A DNA stretch of 64,000 nucleotides from Sambucus nigra. Lineage: Eukaryota > Streptophyta > Magnoliopsida > Dipsacales > Adoxaceae. This document shows positions 57,886-64,000 of this stretch, piece after piece. Under the pieces are notes generated by a model, which was not told the DNA's origin, ran no database searches, and worked only from the letters and a program-made list of their open reading frames with translations. Location of the stretch: positions 375,059,868 through 375,123,867 of the forward strand of contig OX422207.1 of the NCBI GenBank assembly GCA_949130495.1. The letters are read 5' to 3'. A program made the translations under genes and the position numbers. The stretch's first letter is position 1, and each line of letters opens with the position of its first letter.

Positions 57886-59955
57886 ACCACCCTCGGCTAT
57901 AATAAGGGTCAATGGTGGGGACGACCCCTCCTTTATCCTCAAGAAAGACGAGGGAGGACTTAATTGAAAACATCATTAATTTGGTGGGAAACCACCCTCG
58001 GCTATAATAAGGGTCAATGGTGGGGACGACCCCTCCTTTACCCTCAAGAAAGACGAGGGAGGACTTAATTGAAAACATCATTAATTTGGTGGGAAACCAC
58101 CCTCGGCTCTAATGAGGGTCAATGGTGGGGACAACCCCTCCTTTACCCTCAAGAAAGACGAGGGAGGACTTAATTGCAAACATCACTAATTTGGTGGGAA
58201 ACCACCCTCGGCTATAATGAGGGTCAATGGTGGGGACGACCCCCCCTTTACCCTCAAGAAAAACGAGGGAGGACTTAATTTAAAATATCATTAATTTGGT
58301 GGGAAACCACCCTTGGCTATAATGAGGGTCAATGGTGGGGACGACCCCTCCTTTACCCTCAAGAAAGACGAGGGATGACTTAATTGAAAGCATAATTAAT
58401 TTGGTGGGAAACCACCCTCGGCTATAACGACGGTCAATGGTGGGGACGACCCCTCCTTTACCCTCAAGAAAGACGAGGGAGGACTTGATTGAAAACATCA
58501 TTAATTTGGTGAGAAACCACCCTCGGCTCTAATGAGGGTCAATGGCGGGGACGAAACCCTCCTTTACCCTCAAGAAAGACGAGGGAGGACTTAATTGAAA
58601 ACATCATTAATTTGGTGGGAAACCACCCTCGGCTATAATCTGGGTCAATGGTGGGAACGACCCCTCATTTACCCTCATGAAATACAACAGAGGACTTAAT
58701 TGAAAACATCATTAATTTGGTGGGAAACCACCCTCGGCTATAATGAGGGTCAATGGTGGGGACGACCCCTCCTTTACCCTCAAGAAAGATGAGGGAGGAC
58801 TTGATTAAAAACATCATTAATTTGGTGGGAAACCACCCTCGGCTATATTGAGGGTCAATGGTGGGGACGACCCCTCCTTTACCCTCAAGAAAGACGAGGG
58901 AGGACTTAATTGAAAATATCATTAATTTGGTAGGAAACCACCCTCGGCTATAATGAGGGTCAATGGTCGGCACGACCCCTCCTTTACCCTCAAGAAAGAC
59001 GAGGGAGGACTTGATTGAAAACATCATTAATTTGGTGGGAAACCACCCTCGTCTATAATTAGGGTCAATGGTGGGGAGGACCCCTCCTTTACCCTCAAGA
59101 AAGACGAGGGAGGACTTGATTGAAAATATCATTAATTTGGTGGGAAACCACTCTCGGCTATAATGAGGGTCAATGGTGGGGACGACCCCTACTTTACCCT
59201 CAAGAAGACGAGGGAGGACTTAATTGAAAACATCATTAATTTGGTGGGAAACCAGCCTCGGATATAATGAGGGTCAATGGTGGGGACGACCCCTCTTTTA
59301 CCCTCAAGAAAGACGAGGGAGGACTTAATTGAAAACATCATTAATTTGGTGGGAAACAACCCTTAGCTATAATGAGGGTCAATGGTGGGGACGACCCCAC
59401 ATTCACCCTCAAGAAAGACGAGAGAGGACTTAATTAAAAACATCATAAATTTTGTGGGAAACCACCCTCGGCTATAATGAGGGACAATGGTGGGGACGAC
59501 CCCTCCTTTACCCTCAAGAAAGACGAGGGAGGACTTAATGGAAAACATCATTAATTTGGTGGGAAAGCACCCTCGGCTATGATGAGGGTAAATGGTGGGG
59601 ACAACCCCACATTTACCCTCAAGAAAGACGAGGGAGGACTTAATTAAAAACATCATAAATTTCGTGGGAAACCACCCTCAGCTATAATGAGGGACAATGG
59701 TGGGGAGGACCCCTCCTTTACCCTCAAGAAAGACGAGGGAGGACTTAATTGAAAACATCATTAATTTGGTGGGAAAGCACCCTCGGCTATGATGAGGGTA
59801 AATGGTGGGGACGACCCCACATTTACCCTCAAGACAGACGAGGGGGGACCTGATATTTAAAACCATTAAGTTGGTAAAAAACCACCCTCGGCTATGATGA
59901 GGGAAAATGTTGGGGACGACCCCTCATTTACCCTCAAGAAAGACGAGGGAGGGGG
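57886..59955. repeat. Satellite-like 105-bp tandem array in element F
   Basis: About 20 head-to-tail units of 105 bp, each with ACATCATTAATTTGGTGGG, ACCACCCTCGGCTATAATGA, GGGTCAATGGTGGGGACGAC and CTTTACCCTCAAGAAAGACG blocks. Copies are highly similar. Since 105 is divisible by three, minus-strand frames stay open through several units (a 35-residue repeat, KSSLVFLEGKGGVVPTID); this is likely a by-product. The array lies in the 3' untranslated region, as reported for other plant Tat elements. Confidence 0.95.
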
Positions 59956-60238
59956 CTAGTGATATTGCTAGTCCAAAAACATCACAATTCAAATCATACA
60001 AAAGACAAGTATGGAAGACAGAAAGAGGCATTATATTACAAAGTGATGTTTGTTCTACAAAAGAAAGGTACAAAAATGTAATACATGAAGAGGGTATTGG
60101 CTACAAACAGTCACCCTATTGAGCGGCATCAGAGCACAAGGCCTCAACATCTACAGGAGTTTCCTCTATGATCAAGACAGGCCGAGCCTCAAACGTTCCT
60201 GCCCCCTCTACATGTTAAGATTCCACTTGAGCTAAGGC
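59956..60238 (-). other. Region between tandem array and antisense gene
   Basis: No coding sequence found. It probably holds the 3' ends of both the sense transcript and the antisense gene. It resembles 41945-42085 of element D (ATTACAAA, GGTATTGGC and CACCCTA blocks). Confidence 0.5.
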
Positions 60239-62251
60239 TTAAGCAATGAGGGGATCATCCAGTTGAACTGCCTCAAGAGAAGAGCGGACAGACGATACTG
60301 CATCAGTAAACTTTAGGACAACCCACCGACAGGCCGTCCTAATCCCCCTCTCTACGTACTCAAGACCAAAGCCTTGAAACTCGTATGAGAGTTTGTAGGC
60401 CTCCACAGCATCGGCCTCTGCCTTCTTCACTGCCTTGGATAGTTCAGTCTTGAATTGAGTCTCCAGGTTGATCAAGGCCTCATCCTTCTCTTTAATAAGC
60501 AAGTCCTTGGCCTTCAGATCTACATCATGTTTCTTCGTCAGCTTGTCCAAGACCCTTGCATGTTCGGTCCTGGCACTCTCCAGCTCGGCCCTTACAGTCT
60601 TGAGCTCGATCTGCAGGTCAGCCTTGTGCTGAATGGCCCTCTCGTCTTCATGAAAATTCTATTGTTTCTCAGCCATCCATTTAGTAGCAGACATGAAGGC
60701 ACAAACAGACTGCACAGAAAAAGACACATGTTAAGAGGCTGAGGAAACAGTTGGTGGAAAATTCAAACTAAGGAAGTGAAATGAAAACAAATACCTAAGC
60801 CTGAGTGTGCAGACCATAGTCGTACACCTTGGACAGGGGCATCTTCGACAGGAAATCATAGTCGGCGACCGAGGGGGCAGAGAATATAGAAGCTTTGGCC
60901 GCCCTCAGATTGGCAATCAGGGAAGATGGCTCAGCCTTTAAAAATGCTAAGTTTTGGGACCAGAAGGCTCCCATGCTGGAAGAGGAGCCAGTCCCCTCAG
61001 ACGACTCCACCCCCGCCCTTGTCCTTGAATTCGACCGAGGATTAGCAGGTGCTTCAGGCTCTTTCCTTTTATGACTGTCAGCAGTCGGCTCAACAAGTGT
61101 CGGCCCCATGGCCTCTGTCTTCCTTGGAGGCTACTGAGGCTCCTTTCCTAGACCAGACAGTATGCTCGGGGCAGTCATTTCCCAAAGATGGTCAGATATA
61201 CCTATAGGAAGACCTAAAAAGGACATGACACATCAGAAAAATACAGAGGCAAAGATGAAACACTTGGAAAAAAAATCAAAGATTGAGCAAAAAATAATAA
61301 TAACTCACATAGCTCTGTCAAGGGGCCGACCCTCACACCAGCTTCTTTGAGGAACCGAGGAGTCATCATATCTTCAAACTTTGTAAGTTCACCCTCTTTC
61401 CCTCATTCTCTCAGATACTCGATGATGTCCTTTTCATCCAGACTAAGTCCGGGGTCTGACCTAGGCTTCATAGAGGGGTTAGACCATCTCCTTGGAACTC
61501 TCGAACCATCGTCCAAAGGCTGAGCCTCGACAGCAAATTACCATTCCCAAGATATGAAGAAAAATTTCTTCTTCCAGTCATGGTTAAAGGTTTGTTCCAT
61601 GTGGAGAAGTTTTTTATCAGACCTCCTTGCCCCTAGATGATTGTACCCAGGCTGTTTGGACGAGGAAGTGATATTATAACAGGCTAAAAACACATCGGCT
61701 GAAGGCTTGTCACTGAAAGTATTCTTCCATAAGGAGACATAGCCGAGGATCATCATCCAGGAGTTGGGAGTAAGTTGAGAGGGGGCAATGTCGAGGGCTG
61801 ACAGTATATTGACTATGGAAGGGTACAGAGGGAACCTAACACCGACCTTAAACATTTGTTCATATACTGCGATCTCTCCCTCGTCACCCTCAAAGACTTT
61901 CTCAGACTCAGAGGGGACCCTCATACTTATGTTCAGGGGCACACCAAATGTATGCCTCCACAGTAGGAGGTCACGTTCCCTGAGGGTGGAAACATAAGTC
62001 GAGGCGTGGGAGGTGTCAACTTGGTAAGCGTCTGAGTCCTCACCATCATCCTCAGTCCCCTCTCCCGCGGCCTCATCACCTTTCAGAGGTTCATGAGGAA
62101 AGGCCATCTCGAAGGCATGAGGGGATAAAGTTGTCACAGGAACAGCCTCGGAAGGGACTACTACCCCAGCCTCTCGGCCTGGGCTAAGATCAGACATCTC
62201 TCTCCTCTCAGAAGGCCCAACGCTAGTTGGTGATGATGCTCTCTCATCCAT
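60239..62251 (-). pseudogene. Element F antisense gene (Transposase_28-like, spliced)
   Basis: Exon 1 runs from the ATG at 62251 to about 61309: acidic N-terminus, then FGVPLNISMRVPSESEKVF, YEQMFKVGVRFPLYPSI and LTPNSWMMILGYVSLWKNTF. This resembles the plant family called putative gypsy type transposon (Pfam Transposase_28). Probable intron 1 is 61308-61202 (GTGAGT...TAG), exon 2 61201-60795 (Ser/Pro-rich), intron 2 60794-60710 (GTATTT...GTGCAG) and exon 3 60709-60239 with long Lys/Glu helices, likely coiled coil, then ACRWVVLKFTDAVSS. A stop at 61538-61540, a TAG at the end of exon 2 and a TAG early in exon 3 disable it. Function unknown; the layout is known for extra ORFs in Tat elements. 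Confidence 0.78.
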
Positions 62252-63109
62252 CTCTCCTGAATGACGCTCAGTTGGACGACAAGACGACCCACAAGACTCA
62301 GATGGTAATATTATGGCTAATGGAATGGCAAAAATGGGTCGTACCCAATTAGGGTCGGCCCCTCATCTTATCTCCTCATCTTCCTCTACCCATTTGATCT
62401 CTACAAAGGACTTCTCTCCCAGGGATGGGAACTCCTCAGATAAATTATAAAGCCTCCTAAGCATTAAGGGGAAGACCCTACACTTAAAAGAATTTAGCTA
62501 GCCCAATTACAAACAAGTTCACAGGTGACCAAAATGGACTTTTAGATTGAAACTAAGGAAAGTAAGGGTTTTAACCAAGAATTCTCAAGAACAAGACATC
62601 GGAGAAGAACGTCGAAAAGTTATGAAATAACCAAAGAAAAATCTAGCCCTACAGGCCTAAAACAGTCGAAGTGTAAAAACAATGGAATATAAAGAGGGCA
62701 CTAGGGAAAAAGAATTACCTGATAGAGAACAAACGAGACTACCAAAGCTCGAAATGATGAAGTTGCAAAAATGGCAATGGAGTTGGTGAGAGAATAGAGA
62801 GAGAGAGAGTTCAGGCGCGAAGAATAAGAAGAGGAATAAACATCAAAAAATTATTTAAATACCTTGATAATGAGTGGTCCCATTAACCAAGGCAAAAGAC
62901 AGACCACGAGGAGGGCATCATTAGGGCACAAAGTCCCAAGCAAAGTGTGCAGCCGCCATGCCTAGGAACTGGAAAAACATTGGATATCTGCCTAAGTGTC
63001 ACATCAGCTCGATAAGTGTCATTAATCTAACTATCCATACACTCATCTCAAAAGAAACACTATCCCTCAGCCGTCTCAACAACATCGATGTCTAAGGGCT
63101 GGGAGTGAT
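62252..63109 (-). promoter_or_regulatory. Likely promoter and leader of the antisense gene
   Basis: Non-coding, conserved with 49815-50671. On the minus strand a TATA-like GGTATTTAAATAATT lies near 62852-62865, followed by a CT-rich leader (CTCTCTCTCTCTATTCTCTC, about 62791-62813), as at many plant gene starts. About 540 bases separate this from the ATG, so a leader intron is possible. The plus-strand end TAAGGGCTGGGAGTGAT (63093-63109) is the polypurine tract. Confidence 0.5.
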
Positions 63110-63269
63110 TGATATACCCTATATATACCCTCGGCGAGGCCAAGGGCGTCCTCCAACATAGATAAGCCCAAGATGGTCTCTTGACCCTTTAGTGGGTCGA
63201 CCCCTCCATGGTTACTACTGTTTGAGCTCATCATCACTTATCTGGTGGTGCTAGATTTCAGCATCATCA
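63110..63269 (+). repeat. Element F LTR copy 3, internally deleted
   Basis: The first about 100 bases match the LTR start (TGATATACCCTATATATACCC) and the last about 60 match its end (GGTTACTACTG...CATCATCA). About 770 bases between are missing. The joint lies at a shared CCAT, so deletion at microhomology is likely. The TSD CACCC follows. Confidence 0.92.
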
Positions 63270-64000
63270 CACCCCATCCAAGAAATTTCACACAATAGGT
63301 CTCTTCTATTTAAGGAATCGTAGGCTTGCTACAAAATTTTCTGGTTGATCCTCTCATTCCAACCGATTTCTAACTATGAGTGGTGCCCGCGGAGACTACT
63401 CGCTATGTCCCGCTCAACATCGACTTCTACTTGTAATGACTCATATCAAGTGACACATAACACTCCCCTTCTTTCCTCAGCGTATACTGAAAGTTCTGAC
63501 CCATATACTTTTCTCCGTGATGTGCACTGCTGAACCTTTATACCTTACTGAAATCATCATTCAACCTAAGCGCAAGTCGCTTTCCACAATTGACTAGGTA
63601 AAACTCTGCTCATAGTGTTTTTTGTAATAGTTAAATTTTATCCTTATCAAATAATGCCCCTAAATCACTTCCCATAGCCTTCCAACTAAATTCGTGTTTG
63701 CTACTCTGATCGTACATTTATATATGGATTATCGTCCTTCGCACAACACTTAATCCATTCTACCAGTTCCACTTTGTTATGTCGTTCTCACAAACATATA
63801 TTCCACGCGTCTATTCCCATGCCTTTTCAACTTGAACGATTCAAGCAATAGCTAACCAGGATGCCCACACACCTTATAAATCGTGCATACTAGTGTAAGG
63901 ATCACCAACTCTTCACACATAAAACCCAATTCTTTATTTCCCTTATGACACAACGTTATTACAACACTTGGGTACTCCCAAACCTCCTTGTAATCGTTCC
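63270..64000 (-). mobile_element. Element E internal region, continuing beyond window
   Basis: Starts with CACCCCATCC (TSD plus E sequence). No coding domain is recognisable in about 730 bases. Its first about 410 bases have a duplicate at 48034-48441. Confidence 0.65.

Larger units (their letters stand above)
46688..63269 (+). mobile_element. Element F locus: Tat-lineage gypsy element with three LTRs
   Basis: LTRs start at 46688, 50672 and 63110. The outer TSD CACCC is at 46683-46687 and 63270-63274. Reading right to left there is one complete copy (50672-63269: LTR, PBS, gag to INT, tandem array, antisense gene, truncated LTR). Before it comes the 3' part of another internal region (48487-50671), and before that a full LTR followed by 408 bases of element E (48034-48441). 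This arrangement needs recombination after insertion. Coding sequence is much better preserved than in D. Confidence 0.88.

Noticed and set aside
58665..59132. 155-codon minus-strand frame with repeated KSSLVFLEGKGGVVPTID, and its neighbours through 57881-59866
   Set aside because: It exists only because the 105-bp tandem unit is divisible by three. No domain and no start conserved outside the array.
57886..59955. 105-bp array considered as a centromeric satellite
   Set aside because: It is embedded between INT and the antisense gene of a retrotransposon and is only about 2 kb; nothing shows that it exists independently.

Overview
This window is almost entirely nested transposable elements from a plant nuclear genome, very probably an angiosperm and likely a eudicot. 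It contains Ty1/copia-type gag, Ty3/gypsy Tat-type pol with two RNase H domains, a CACTA transposon, long plant-style LTRs, and plant primer binding sites (PBSs). I found no intact ordinary host gene. The sequence is AT-rich, and most coding remnants are broken by stops that look like cytosine deamination, as expected in methylated, gene-poor heterochromatin.

Layout. (1) Positions 1-1628 hold the end of a Tekay/Del-like gypsy LTR (+ strand). (2) From about 1802 a probable Athila-like LTR forms the base layer; it resumes at 22625-22973 and 33943-34399. (3) Element A (2302-22624, minus strand) is a gag-only copia-type element with an uninterrupted 528-codon gag. A CACTA transposon (3544-18317, TSD TGT) lies inside A. 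Inside the CACTA sits element G (5380-12360, TSD ACATA), a short LTR element with apparently identical LTRs. (4) Element C (22974-33942) is a relative of A, and a third relative, B (27442-32463), is inserted in C's gag. (5) Element D (34400-42686, + strand) is a decayed Tat-type gypsy element that lacks its 3' end here. (6) Element E begins at 42687 with a 3-kb LTR (minus strand) and was inserted into D. (7) Tat-type element family F was inserted into E (TSD CACCC). The locus 46688-63269 has three LTR copies, one complete internal region, one partial internal region and a duplicated piece of E, so it was reshaped by recombination after insertion. E resumes at 63270 and runs out of the window.

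How the parts work. A, B and C encode only Gag, so they would depend on an autonomous copia partner for protease, integrase and RT. D and F carry gag-PR-RT-RNaseH-aRNH-INT and also an antisense gene between INT and the 3' LTR. That gene resembles the 'putative gypsy type transposon' family (Pfam Transposase_28) and appears to contain introns. G keeps only pieces of Tat pol in the permuted order aRNH-INT-RT-RH1, together with several tandem arrays, yet its LTRs show that it moved very recently. Inferred order of events, old to young: Athila-like base; A, C and D; CACTA in A, B in C and E in D; F in E; G in the CACTA.

The observations most worth a second look are the circularly permuted pol of G, the spliced antisense gene of the Tat elements, the 105-bp satellite-like array in F, the scrambled three-LTR locus of F with a templated repair junction, and the trio of gag-only copia elements that share a conserved non-coding 3' region and a repeated TCGTTCGAACGA-type motif in their LTRs.
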